This document shows positions 20,734 through 29,870 of a stretch of 64,000 bases of DNA, piece after piece. The translations under genes were made by a program, and so were the position numbers. The stretch is from NCBI GenBank assembly GCA_022010015.1, contig CP091735.1, positions 1,054,001-1,118,000 on the forward strand, in the 5' to 3' direction. Below the pieces are notes generated by a model. That model worked only from the letters and a program-made list of their open reading frames with translations, was not told where the DNA came from and did no database searches. The DNA is from Clostridium sp. (GTDB taxonomy: Bacteria; Bacillota_I; Bacilli_A; Acholeplasmatales; Anaeroplasmataceae). Positions within the stretch are counted from its first letter, which is position 1. Every line of letters starts with the position of its first letter.

Positions 20734-21855
20734 ATGTCAACATTAAGTTTAAGAAATATTGATAAAGTTTATCCTAATGGTGTTCAAGCTGTTTTCGACT
20801 TCAATCTTGAAATAGAAGATAAGGAATTTATTGTGTTTGTTGGTCCATCTGGTTGTGGAAAATCAACTACACTTCGTATGATTGCAGGTCTTGAGGATAT
20901 CACAACTGGTGAGCTTTATATTGATGGTGAATTAATGAATGATGTACCATCAAAAAATCGTGGTATTGCCATGGTTTTCCAATCTTATGCCCTTTATCCA
21001 CATTTGACTGTATATGATAATATGGCATTTGGTTTACAATTACGTCGTGTACCACGTGATGAAATTCAAAGAAGAGTACAAGAGGCTGCAATGATTTTAG
21101 GTCTTGAGCCATATTTAAAGCGTAAGCCAAGAGCATTATCAGGAGGTCAACGTCAAAGAGTTGCTTTAGGACGTGCTATTGTTCGTGATGCTAAGGTATT
21201 CTTAATGGATGAGCCACTTTCTAACCTAGATGCTAAACTACGTGTAACAATGCGTGGTGAGTTAACTAAATTACATCGTAGACTTGGTTCTACAACAATT
21301 TATGTAACCCATGACCAAATTGAGGCTATGACAATGGCATCAAGAATTGTATGTATGCGTGATGGACGTGTTCAACAAATCGGTACTCCAAGAGAGATTT
21401 ATGAAACTCCAGCTAACGTATTCGTTGGTGGATTCATTGGAACACCTCCAATGAACTTCCTACATGGTGTTGTTGATGAGGATGGTTATTTCCATACTGC
21501 TGATGATACTTATAAGATTGCTGTACCAAAGGGTAAGCTAAAGCCTTTAATTGATGGCGATTATATCGGTGTTGAAATTATTATGGGTATTCGTCCTGAG
21601 GATATTCATGATGATTTAAGTGAGCAAAGTCAGGTAATATTTGAAACATACCCTGAGGCTATTTGCGAATTAACAGTAGACGTTTCTGAATTACTAGGAG
21701 CTGAAACTAATATTTATGCAACAATGGATGGCGATGCTGTTATTGCTTCAGTTGATTCAAGAGATGATCTTGAGCCTGGTGATAAGGTTAAGGTTGTTAT
21801 GGATATGAATCATTGTCATTTCTTTGATGCTGATACAGAACTTGCAATTAGATAA
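20734..21855 (+). CDS. msmK: Sugar ABC transporter ATPase (MsmK/UgpC type)
   Basis: An intact 373-residue protein. Walker A is GPSGCGKST, the Q loop FQSYALYPHLTV, the signature LSGGQRQR, Walker B VFLMDEPLSNLDAKLR, and the switch His is in VTHDQIEAMTM. A C-terminal TOBE/regulatory domain begins near residue 240. The DEPLSNLDAKLR form is typical of the shared ATPase that energises many carbohydrate importers in Firmicutes. It stands alone with its own promoter (-10 near 20699) and terminator, consistent with serving transporters encoded elsewhere. Codon use includes more CGT arginine than neighbours, a sign of high expression. Confidence 0.93.
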   Translation: MSTLSLRNIDKVYPNGVQAVFDFNLEIEDKEFIVFVGPSGCGKSTTLRMIAGLEDITTGELYIDGELMNDVPSKNRGIAMVFQSYALYPHLTVYDNMAFGLQLRRVPRDEIQRRVQEAAMILGLEPYLKRKPRALSGGQRQRVALGRAIVRDAKVFLMDEPLSNLDAKLRVTMRGELTKLHRRLGSTTIYVTHDQIEAMTMASRIVCMRDGRVQQIGTPREIYETPANVFVGGFIGTPPMNFLHGVVDEDGYFHTADDTYKIAVPKGKLKPLIDGDYIGVEIIMGIRPEDIHDDLSEQSQVIFETYPEAICELTVDVSELLGAETNIYATMDGDAVIASVDSRDDLEPGDKVKVVMDMNHCHFFDADTELAIR

Positions 21856-21863
21856 TTATTGTA

Positions 21864-21898
21864 TGAGGAGTGCTATATTAAATGGCACTCTTTTTTTG
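21864..21898 (+). terminator. Terminator after msmK
   Basis: GAGTGC...GCACTC dyad followed by T7. Confidence 0.85.
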
Positions 21899-21965
21899 GT
21901 AATTTATTTTTGAAAAATTTTTCATTTCTATGATAAAAGTTCTGAGGTAATGGCTTTCATAAACT

Positions 21966-22022
21966 AAAAAGCGCTTTCAAATAAGCGATTCATTGAAAAA
22001 AACGCTTAATATATGGTATAAT
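21966..22022 (+). promoter_or_regulatory. cre-like site and promoter of the pgk operon
   Basis: AAAAAGCGCTTTCA at 21966-21979 matches 12 of 14 positions of the palindromic CcpA operator. TTGAAA (21993-21998) and TATAAT (22017-22022) form the promoter, with an 18-base spacer. A second dyad, TAAGCG...CGCTTA (21982-22008), spans the -35 box. A cre upstream of the -35 usually means activation by CcpA, which would suit a glycolytic operon. Confidence 0.6.
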
Positions 22023-22075
22023 CAAGATGAAAAAAAAGAGTACATTTTTTTAGTGTTATTAGGAGGAATTTTGAA

Positions 22076-23281
22076 ATGGCTAAGAAAATTGTTTCTGATT
22101 TAGATTTAAAGGGAAAGAAAGTTTTAATCCGTGTTGATTTTAACGTTCCTATGAAGAATGGTGTGATTACAGATGACACACGTATTCGTGCTGCCCTACC
22201 TACTATTGAATATGTTTTAAACCATGGTGGTAGAGCTATAGTATTTTCACATTTAGGACGTATTAAATCAGCTGATGATGTTAAGAAAAATGATATTACT
22301 CCAGTTGCTCATAGACTAGAGGAATTATTAGGTCGTCATGTTGAATTTATTAATGCTACTCGTGGTGAAGCATTAGAAAACGCTGCTAAGAATTTAAAAG
22401 ATGGCGAAATTATGATGTTCCAAAATACAAGATATGAGGATTTTGATGGCGAGAAGGAAACTAAGCTTGAATCTAAAAATAATCCAGAGCTTGGTGCTTA
22501 CTGGGCATCTCTTGGTGATGTATTCGTAAATGATGCATTTGGTACTGCTCATCGTGCTGCTGCTTCAAATGTTGGAATTGCTTCAAATGTTAAAGAAACT
22601 GCTGCAGGCTTTTTACTTGAAAAGGAAATTAAATATATTGGTGGTGCTGTAGATAATCCAGAGCGTCCATATGTTGCAATCCTTGGTGGAGCAAAGGTTT
22701 CTGATAAGATTGGTGTTATTGAGGCTTTAGCTACTAAGGCTGATAAGATTTTAATTGGTGGTGGAATGATGTTCACATTCCTTAAGGCTTTAGGCTATAA
22801 CATTGGTAAATCTTTATGTGAAGAAGATAAGATTGATTTAGCAAAAGAATTATTAAAGAAGGCTGAAGGAAAGATTATTCTTCCAGTAGATGCTGTTTGT
22901 GCTAAAGAATTTGCAGACGTTCCAGGTGTTGTCAAGGATGTTGATAAGATGGCCGATGATGATATGGGTCTTGATATTGGACCTAAGTCACTTGAATTAT
23001 TTGCTGATGCATTAAAGGATGCGAAGACTGTTGTATGGAATGGACCAATGGGTGTATTTGAAATGCATAATTATGCAGCAGGAACAATTGGTGTATGTGA
23101 ATTAATTGCTAAGCTTCACGGTAAGGCTAATACAATTGTTGGTGGTGGAGATAGTGCTGCTGCAGTTGAAAAGCTTGGCTATGCTGAAAAGTTCTCACAT
23201 GTTTCAACAGGTGGTGGAGCTTCACTTGAATACCTAGAAGGCAAGGTATTACCAGGAATCGCTTGTGTTGATGACAAGTAA
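22076..23281 (+). CDS. pgk: Phosphoglycerate kinase
   Basis: Intact, 401 residues. RVDFNVPM, then the SHLGR substrate loop, then FVNDAFGTAHRAAAS, and the C-terminal VVGGGDSAAAVEKLG (GGGDS nucleotide loop) with STGGGASLE are all present. It makes ATP from 1,3-bisphosphoglycerate. It is first of three genes, followed by an HPr-like gene after 36 bases and then tpiA. No gap gene lies next to it. Start ATG 22076 follows AGGAGG. Confidence 0.97.
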   Translation: MAKKIVSDLDLKGKKVLIRVDFNVPMKNGVITDDTRIRAALPTIEYVLNHGGRAIVFSHLGRIKSADDVKKNDITPVAHRLEELLGRHVEFINATRGEALENAAKNLKDGEIMMFQNTRYEDFDGEKETKLESKNNPELGAYWASLGDVFVNDAFGTAHRAAASNVGIASNVKETAAGFLLEKEIKYIGGAVDNPERPYVAILGGAKVSDKIGVIEALATKADKILIGGGMMFTFLKALGYNIGKSLCEEDKIDLAKELLKKAEGKIILPVDAVCAKEFADVPGVVKDVDKMADDDMGLDIGPKSLELFADALKDAKTVVWNGPMGVFEMHNYAAGTIGVCELIAKLHGKANTIVGGGDSAAAVEKLGYAEKFSHVSTGGGASLEYLEGKVLPGIACVDDK

Positions 23282-23317
23282 AATCAAAAATATACTAGAA
23301 TAGGATGAGTGTTAAAC

Positions 23318-23566
23318 ATGATTGAAAAGCAAATCGTTATAAAAAGTACGGTAGGACTTCATGCAAGTATTGCTGCTAAGGTTGTTCAAGCAGCTTCAAA
23401 ATATGATGTTGATATTAATTTATATTATCATGATAAGGTAATAGATGTTAAATCAATCTTGGGATTAATGTCTTTAGCAATTCCAAGTGGAGAAAACGTT
23501 GTTATTAAGGCTACTGGTCCCGATGCTGAAGCAGCAATTAATGACATCGCATCTATTTTAGAATAA
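23318..23566 (+). CDS. HPr-like protein with altered active-site loop
   Basis: 82 residues when started at ATG 23318 (GTG 23309 is an in-frame alternative). With this start, numbering falls exactly on the HPr standard: His15 in VGLHASIA and Ser46 in VKSILGLMSL. The usual Arg17-Pro18 beside His15 are Ser-Ile. Arg17 normally stabilises phosphohistidine, so PTS phosphotransfer may be weak or absent, while HPrK/CcpA-type signalling through Ser46 stays possible, as in Crh (which lost His15 instead). Placement between pgk and tpiA fits a sensor of glycolytic state. The role is inference. Confidence 0.85.
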   Translation: MIEKQIVIKSTVGLHASIAAKVVQAASKYDVDINLYYHDKVIDVKSILGLMSLAIPSGENVVIKATGPDAEAAINDIASILE

Positions 23567-23596
23567 AAAATAGATAAAAAAAGAGGGAAAAGAAAA

Positions 23597-24349
23597 ATGA
23601 GAAAGCCTATAATGGCTGGCAACTGGAAGATGAATAAGACTCGTGATGAGGCATTACAATTTATTTATGCTGTTAATGAAGCAATTCCTTCCATTGATCA
23701 GGTAGAAACTGTTGTTTTTGCCCCAGCAATTATTCTTCGTGATCTTGTTAAAAGACAAGGAGATAATTTACGAATTGGTGCTCAAACTTGCCATTATTTG
23801 GAAAATGGTGCATTTACAGGTGAAATTTCTCCTGTAATGATTAAGGCTGTTGGTGTATCTTATTGTCTTGTTGGTCATAGCGAAAGAAGAGAATATTATA
23901 ACGAAACTGACAAGGATATAGCTTTAAAGGTTGCTGCATTAATTAACAATGGAATTAGGCCAATTTTATGTATTGGTGAAACCTTAGAAGCAAGAGAATC
24001 AGGTAAAACTGAAGAAGTATTAAGACGCCAATTACATACTGATTTAGAAAATGTTTCAATTGCTGATTTAGAAGAGGTTGTTATTGCTTACGAGCCTATT
24101 TGGGCTATTGGTACTGGAAAGACAGCTAGTCCTGAAATTGCAGAGGAAACTTGTAAATTTATTCGTGACTACATTGCTCAATCTTATAACCAAAAGGTTG
24201 CAGATCGTATTAGAATTTTATATGGTGGATCTGTAAAGCCATCAAATGTTAATAATTTCATTAAAGAACCTGATATTGATGGTTGTCTTGTTGGTGGAGC
24301 AAGTCTTGATCCAGCAAGCTTTATTGAATTATGTAACGCTTGTAAATAA
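23597..24349 (+). CDS. tpiA: Triosephosphate isomerase
   Basis: Intact, 250 residues. MAGNWKMNK (catalytic Lys), then VGHSERREY (catalytic His), then VIAYEPIWAIGTGKTAS (catalytic Glu and the phosphate loop), and ILYGGSVKPSN with LVGGASLDP complete the barrel. It interconverts dihydroxyacetone phosphate and glyceraldehyde-3-P. It is the last gene of the pgk operon, 30 bases after the HPr-like gene. Confidence 0.97.
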   Translation: MRKPIMAGNWKMNKTRDEALQFIYAVNEAIPSIDQVETVVFAPAIILRDLVKRQGDNLRIGAQTCHYLENGAFTGEISPVMIKAVGVSYCLVGHSERREYYNETDKDIALKVAALINNGIRPILCIGETLEARESGKTEEVLRRQLHTDLENVSIADLEEVVIAYEPIWAIGTGKTASPEIAEETCKFIRDYIAQSYNQKVADRIRILYGGSVKPSNVNNFIKEPDIDGCLVGGASLDPASFIELCNACK

Positions 24350-24365
24350 AAACTATTAAGTATAG

Positions 24366-24455
24366 AGGCTGTAAAGAAATAAACAGCTTTTTAAAAAAAT
24401 AAAAAAAGAGGTTCAAACTCAGATTAAAAATCTGGGAATGAACCTTTTTTTGTAG
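24366..24455 (+). terminator. Terminators after tpiA
   Basis: A first weak hairpin (GGCTGT...ACAGCT, 24366-24395) is followed by a strong one at 24411-24446: AGGTTCA and TGAACCT outside, CAGATT and AATCTG inside, with a four-base internal loop, flanked by A7 on the left and T7 on the right. Confidence 0.8.
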
Positions 24456-24467
24456 TATAATTTAAGT

Positions 24468-25020
24468 ATGGAAAATTTAATGAATGCTAACTTAAAAATA
24501 CTTACCCAACCGATAAGTATTATATATTAATTCAATTAAAATTGCCACTAGATTTAGAAACTTCAATAAGTTTTGATGATTCAATTTATACTTTTTATGA
24601 GAATTAGTTCATATAAGAAGGAAACAACCGATTTAAAAATAACATAATAATATATTTAGATCAATTAATTTAAAAAAAGATAATGATGGAATGGATCTAT
24701 ACTAACATCAGCTCAATGTAATAAAGGTACAGAAAAATAGAATTATTACTGTTAATTAAGAATTGACATCTTACCATAAAGAAGTGATTGATAATCTTGA
24801 ATCTATTCATGACGTTCTTCTTAGGATGAATAGATTCAGAACATTTGGAATTATCAAGGAAGATAGAAATTATAAAAAGAATAGTAAGAAAAGAACTAAA
24901 GGCTGTAAATCTTGAAATTTTTACGATTTCATGCTGCTATAATTTAATGAAATACCATAATAAAAAACATAGAACTGATCTCTGTTGCTGATAATTTAAT
25001 AATTTTAAAAGCTATGTAAT
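24468..25020 (+). pseudogene. Decayed IS1182-family-like transposase remnant
   Basis: Two separated pieces of one reading direction remain. The N-terminal piece reads KYYILIQLKLPLDLETSISFDDSIY (near 24515-24595). The C-terminal piece, near 24700-24930, reads ELTSYHKEVIDNLESIHDVLLRMNR and FGIIKEDRNYKK. Both fit the ends of IS1182-type DDE transposases of Erysipelotrichia-like bacteria. The middle, with the catalytic residues, is missing and stops are frequent even allowing for frameshifts. Terminal inverted repeats were not recognised. This is a dead element lying between tpiA and dtxR. Confidence 0.6.
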
Positions 25021-25069
25021 TTTCCTTTTCATTATGCCCTAAAAAGGCTATTTTTTTATTTTTTTGGTA

Positions 25070-25100
25070 AATTAAAGAAAAAAAGGAGCTGTTGCTCCTA
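25070..25100 (-). terminator. Terminator of the dtxR-family gene (minus strand)
   Basis: AGGAGC-TGTT-GCTCCT dyad at 25084-25099, followed on the minus strand by T7. Confidence 0.8.
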
Positions 25101-25126
25101 AACTTCAATCAATGAAATTCATTTTT

Positions 25127-25512
25127 TTACAGCCCTTTTTTCAGCTTTAATTTTTTTAATAGCTTCTTGATAGCAGTTATACTTTCTTTAGATATATCAT
25201 GCTCGATTTTACATGCATCTTCTTCAGCAATATCCTTTGGTACGCCAATTTCAATAAAAAAATTCATTATTGAGCAGTGTCTATCATAAACATCTCTAGC
25301 TATTATTTCGCCTTCTTCGGTTAACTTAATGATTCCATTGTGGTCAATTGTTATAAGATTTTGTTCTCTTAGATTTTTCATAGCAACACTTATAGATGGT
25401 TTAGAAAAAAATCCATATCAATTGCAATATCTATTGAACGCACTTGGCCGTGTTTTTCTGTTAGCATTAGAATTCTTTCTAAATAATCCTCAGCTGATTT
25501 TAAAACCTTCAA
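25127..25512 (-). CDS. DtxR/MntR-family metal-dependent repressor
   Basis: About 128 residues. The winged HTH reads SAEDYLERILMLTEKHGQVRSIDIA, with the segment SKPSISVAMKNLREQNLI as recognition helix. The dimerisation/metal domain has ARDVYDRHCSIMNFF, then EEDACKIEHDIS, the conserved metal-binding EDAC-IEH pattern. The start is TTG 25510-25512 behind AGGTGAT. One frameshift lies near 25405. It would bind DNA when loaded with Fe2+ or Mn2+. The palindrome at 8521-8540 is a good candidate target. Confidence 0.9.
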
Positions 25513-25663
25513 AAAAATCACCTACCTATTATCATAATTTTTATCATAAATTAACTGATAAGTAAACTTTTAAAGCGGTTTTTTTAGTGATTTTGTTTTT
25601 AATATGCTTGGAATTAAGGTACAAATTTGCTATAATATGTAAGGAAATGGAAGATGATATTAT

Positions 25664-26499
25664 ATGTCAAATAATACACTTAGCTTCAGTGAATTTGCAG
25701 CTGAAACAGTTAAGTATCATAAAAAAAGGAATTCAAACTCCAACTTGGAATATGATTAAAAATGATGAACAAATTGAAGGAATTCGTAAGGCAGGAATTG
25801 CTAATAATTTAGTTTTTAGATGAGGTTAGCAAGCATATTAAGGCTGGAATGACTACTGAAGATATTAATACAATTGTTCATAATAAAACAATTGAGCTTG
25901 GTGGAATACCAGCACCATTAAATTTTGAGGGATTTCCTAAGAGTGTGTGCACATCTATAAATGATGAGGTATGTCATGGAATACCATCTAAGGATGTTGT
26001 TTTAAAGGATGGAGACATTATAAATGTTGATGTTACTACTATTTTAAATGGTTATTATGCTGATGCATCAAGAATGTTTATGATTGGAAATGTGCGCCCA
26101 GAGGCACGTCGCCTAGTTGAGGTTACTAAGGAAGCCTTAGACTTATGCATCAAGGAGCTTAAGCCTTATTCTAGACTTGGAGATATTGGTGGAATAATTG
26201 AACCATTTTTGTCGTAAAAATGGGTATAGTGTTGTAAGAGAAATTGGTGGTCATGGTGTTGGAATTGATTTTCATGAGGACCCTTATGTTTCTCATGTAT
26301 CTAAGATGAATACAGGAATGGTTTTAATGCCTGGAATGGTATTTACTATTGAACCAATGGTAAATGAAGGCAGACCATATGTATATTTAGATGCTGATAA
26401 TGGTTGGACCATTTATACTGATGATGGTAAATTATCAGCTCAATTTGAGTATACAATTTTTAGTTAAAAAAAGATGGGCTAGAAATATTAGCTAGTTAA
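25664..26499 (+). CDS. map: Methionine aminopeptidase
   Basis: The catalytic core is intact apart from frameshifts: VCTSINDEVCHGIP, then INVDVTTILNGYYADASRMF (first metal Asp residues), then GGHGVGIDFHEDP (catalytic His), then FTIEPMVNEG and SAQFEYTI (metal Glu residues). It removes the initiator Met. Removing an extra T near 26458 and an extra A near 26470 extends the end to LVKKDGLEILAS with the stop at 26497-26499. The N-terminal 25 residues (SFSEFAAETVKYH) are an extension. gltX begins 18 bases later, suggesting one operon. Confidence 0.93.
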
Positions 26500-26517
26500 T
26501 TTAGGAGATTTAAAAAA

Positions 26518-28187
26518 ATGACAGATTATGAGATATTAGCGGAAAAAGATTTTTTTCCAAATGTTTTTAGAAACAATAGATGATTTAGAAAAGAGATTCC
26601 CTAAAAGAGATTTAAAAGATGGAGCTATGGTGACTAGATTTGCCCCAAGTCCTACTGGCTTTTTACATACAGGGTCTTTATTTACATCACTAGTTTCTTA
26701 CCGCTTTGCTAAGCAAAGTAATGGCGTTTTTTATATCCGTTTAGAGGATACTGATACTAAACGTGAGGTTAGTGGCAGTGGTGCTGAGCTTTTAGAGCAA
26801 TTAAAGGTTTTTTTGGAATAACTCCAGATGAGGGATATTTATCAGATGAATTAGAAATTGGTAAATATGGTCCTTATAAGCAATCAAATCGAGCAGATAT
26901 TTATAAGGTTGTAATTAAGGATTTGATTAAACGTGGTAGAGCTTATCCATGCTTTGCTACTCAAGAGGAATTACAAGAAATGCGTGCTAAACAGGAGGCA
27001 AACAAGGAAATTCCAGGTTATTATGGTAAGTATGCTATTTATCGTAACACGCCACTTAATGAGCAGCTTGCACTTATTGATTCTGGTAAGCCATATATTA
27101 TTCGTTTTTAGATCAATGGGAAATCATGAAAATAAAATTAAGATTTATGATGAAATTCGTGGTGATTTAGAGCTAACTGAAAATGATCAGGATATTGTTA
27201 TTTTGAAGAGTGATGGTCTTCCTACTTATCATTTTGCTCACCTAGTTGATGATCATTTTATGCGTACAACACATATTACTAGAGGTGAGGAATGGTTATC
27301 AAGCCTACCAATTCATTTAGAGCTTTTTGCTTCTATGGGCTGGGAAGCACCAAAATATGCTCATTTACCAGTTATAATGAAGCTTGACAATGGTAATCGT
27401 CGCAAGCTTTCAAAAAGAAAGGATAATGAAGCTGCTGTTTCTTATTTCCTTGAACAAGGTTATCCTAAATATGGATTTATTGAATATTTATTAACTCTTG
27501 CTAACAGTAATTATGAGATGTGGCGTGAGCAAAAATATGGATAAGGACAAATATGATTTTGTTTTATCATTTGATAAGATGAGCCTTGATGGAGCTTTAT
27601 TTGATTTTAAAAAGGTTCAAAATATTTCTAAGGAGCTAATGGCAAGAAGAACTACAGATGAAATTGTAAGTGAGGCTTTAGAATGGAGTAGTAAATATTC
27701 TAAGGAATTATATGATTTGATTTGTAGTGATAAGGAATATTTCAAAAAGATTATGTCTATTGAACGTAATAAGGATAAACCAAGAAAAGATTATGAAAAG
27801 TATAGTGATATACTACCTATAATTAATTTCTTCTATGATAAATATTATAATGAATTAATTAAGCATTTAGAGTGGAATGAGGCTATTAGTAAGGATGATA
27901 TTAAAGCTTTACTTGTCGATTATCGTGATAATATGAATTTAGATTTAGATGAGGAAGCTTGGTTTAATGATATTAAAGCTTTAGGAATGCGCCATAATTT
28001 CTGCGATAGCGTTAAGGTATGGAAGAAGAATAAGGAAGCATATAAGGGTCATGTAGGTGATGTATCAGAAATATTACGTATCGCTATTACTGGTAAAAAA
28101 CAAAGCCCAAATCTTTATTATGTTTTAAAAATCCTTGGTAAAGAGCGCTCTATTGCGAGAATTAATCAAATTTTAGAGTTGATTTAA
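26518..28187 (+). CDS. gltX: Glutamate--tRNA ligase
   Basis: RFAPSPTGFLHTGSLFTSL is the class I HIGH region (HTGS variant) and RRKLSKRKDN is the KMSKS loop. YIRLEDTDTKR and LPTYHFAHLVDDHFM are GluRS signatures. The reconstructed length is about 550 residues, longer than the usual 480, with a divergent C-terminal anticodon-binding half (27540-28187). ATG 26518 follows AGGAGA. Frameshifts lie near 26550, 26812, 27108 and 27525. A tRNA-Glu gene follows 75 bases downstream, so the enzyme and one of its substrates are neighbours. Confidence 0.93.
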
Positions 28188-28219
28188 CCAAAAAAATAAT
28201 AAAAAAGTTAAAAAAAGGC

Positions 28220-28250
28220 TTGCAATAAGTAGAAAAATTTTTGATATACT
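28220..28250 (+). promoter_or_regulatory. Promoter of tRNA-Glu
   Basis: TTGCAA (28220-28225) and TATACT (28245-28250) with a 19-base spacer, 12 bases before the tRNA. Confidence 0.55.
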
Positions 28251-28262
28251 ACTTATTGCTAT

Positions 28263-28339
28263 GGTCCCTTAGTGGAACTGGTTAACACGTCGCCCTCTCA
28301 AGGCGAAGACTAGGAGTTCGAGCCTCCTAGGGACTACCA
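28263..28339 (+). tRNA. tRNA-Glu (anticodon CUC)
   Basis: A full cloverleaf of 77 bases with encoded CCA. The acceptor pairs GGTCCCT with AGGGACT (G-U at the end). The anticodon stem TCGCC/GGCGA holds the loop CTCTCAA, so the anticodon is CTC (GAG, Glu). The T loop is GTTCGAGCC in the standard form. It sits alone between its own promoter and terminator. Confidence 0.88.
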
Positions 28340-28346
28340 TAGGATA

Positions 28347-28377
28347 TTCAAGACTGAGTTTTCTCAGTCTTTTTTTT
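28347..28377 (+). terminator. Terminator after tRNA-Glu
   Basis: AAGACTGAG...CTCAGTCTT with T8. Confidence 0.88.
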
Positions 28378-28422
28378 GATTCTTATACAAGTGAATTGTA
28401 AATGTTAACTAGAAAATATTGA

Positions 28423-28595
28423 TTAGTCTTTATCATCTAAATCAGAGTCATCAATAATCATATCTTTAATTCTATATGATCTACCAGTAATTTTAATTAT
28501 AGATGAATGATGAACTAATCTATTTATAATTGCTGCTGCTATCGTGTTATCATTAAATACTTCACCATTATAATGGTTGATGTGTTATTATTTAT
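28423..28595 (-). pseudogene. IstB-like (IS21 family) C-terminal remnant
   Basis: The minus strand reads NGEVFNDNTIAAAIINRLVHHSSIIKITGRSYRIKDM, the C-terminal end of IS21-type IstB ATPases (G-E-V-F-x-D ... I-L-D-R-L-x-H-H-S ... G-x-S-Y-R). The stop is at 28423-28425. Nothing of the Walker region or of istA is present, so this is a fragment. Confidence 0.7.
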
Positions 28596-28691
28596 TTAAG
28601 CTAGTTATAAATAATAGAAACATAGCGTTAAAGTAAAAAAATTTGTTTTTTTCGCTTTTTATTCGTGTTATAATTAGTTGAGGTATTGTAT

Positions 28692-29791
28692 ATGAAAATT
28701 AAATTTAAGGTTTTAATTATTTTTAGGCTCTATTTTTTTAGTTATTTTTAATAGCAGCTGGAGTCTTTGTTTTAAATTTGGATATTAAAGCTAGAAGAAT
28801 AGGTGATTGTAGTCTAGATATCAAAAAAATAATCAAGATAATGTCGTTTCTTTAAATAAGGAATATAGTATTGCAACATATAATATTGGCTTTGGTGCCT
28901 ATGATCAAGAATTTTCCTTCTTTATGGATGAAGGCTATGATGAAAATGGTAATATTATTAAGGGGAAATATGGTAAGGGTAGATCATATAATGACGTATT
29001 AGAAAATACTAATGGTTCAATTGATTTACTAAAAAGAAATAAATGCTGATTTTTATCTTGGCTCAGGAGGTTGATACTAAATCAACAAGAAGCTATAAAA
29101 TAAATCAATTAAATTTATTAACTAGTAAATTTAATGATTTTTAGTTATTCATATGCAATTAATTTTTCATAGTGGATTTTTTTACCATATCCATTTAATG
29201 ATATGCATGGTAGGGTTAATAGTGGAATATTATCATTATCTCGATTTAATATTAATAAGGCAAATAGAATTGAACTTCCAATAGATTTTTTTCCTTTCCA
29301 ACTAAATTTTTTTGATCTTGATAGATGCTTAAGTATAACAAGATATAGTGTTTTTGGATAAGGAACTTGTAATTATTAATGCCCATTTATCTGCTTATGA
29401 TAAGGGTGGAGTTTATCGTAAGGCCCAGCTAGATTTATTAAATGATCTAATTAATAAAGAATATTCTCATAACAATTATGTAATAGTTGGTGGCGATTTT
29501 AATCATGACTTAGTTAATTCTTATCAAAGGAAACTTTTTAAAACCAATCAAGGTCGTCCCGATTGGCTTAAGGATTTTCCAATAAATGAGTTGAATGATA
29601 ATTTTAAATTATATGCTTGTGATGCATCACCAAGCTGTAGGGATGCTGATACTCCTTATGTTAAGGATGAAACATTTACTTCAGTTGTAGATGGCTTTAT
29701 AGTATCAAAAAATGTTAGTGTTTCTAGTGTTAAAACTATAAATAATGAGTTTAAATATTCTGATCATAATCCTGTTGTATTAAAAATTTAA
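28692..29791 (+). CDS. Endonuclease/exonuclease/phosphatase family protein, membrane-anchored, frameshifted
   Basis: An N-terminal hydrophobic segment (FKVLIIFGSIFLVILIAAGVF) is followed by the metal-dependent phosphoesterase core: ATYNIGFGAYDQEF, then YLAQEVDTKSTR, then INAHLSAYDKGG, GGDFNHDL and FKYSDHNPVVLKI. These are the Asn, Glu, His/Asp and Asp-His residues of the family. The active domain should lie outside the membrane, so it may act on nucleic acids or phosphoesters there. The length is about 365 residues. Frameshifts lie near 28725-28745, 28825, 29035, 29140 and 29180. Confidence 0.83.
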
Positions 29792-29807
29792 ATTAGAATA
29801 AATCTAT

Positions 29808-29861
29808 TTGTAAAAAAAAGTCTAAAATGATATAATTTAAATAGAATAATTTCGAAAGGAG
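29808..29861 (+). promoter_or_regulatory. Promoter and ribosome binding site of the DUF2971-to-trpS operon
   Basis: TTGTAA (29808-29813), 17 bases, TATAAT (29831-29836), then AAAGGAG before ATG 29871. Confidence 0.7.
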
Positions 29862-29870
29862 ATATATTAT

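Noticed and set aside
20900..21136. Minus-strand open frame within msmK, and similar frames in pgk (22549-22776) and pgi-size genes
   Set aside because: They are shadows of well-identified genes on the other strand and have no ribosome binding sites or family similarity.
24411..24446. Long hairpin after tpiA as an IS terminal repeat
   Set aside because: It has a T7 tail directly after the operon end, and no matching copy is seen at the other side of the IS1182-like remnant, so a terminator is the simpler reading.
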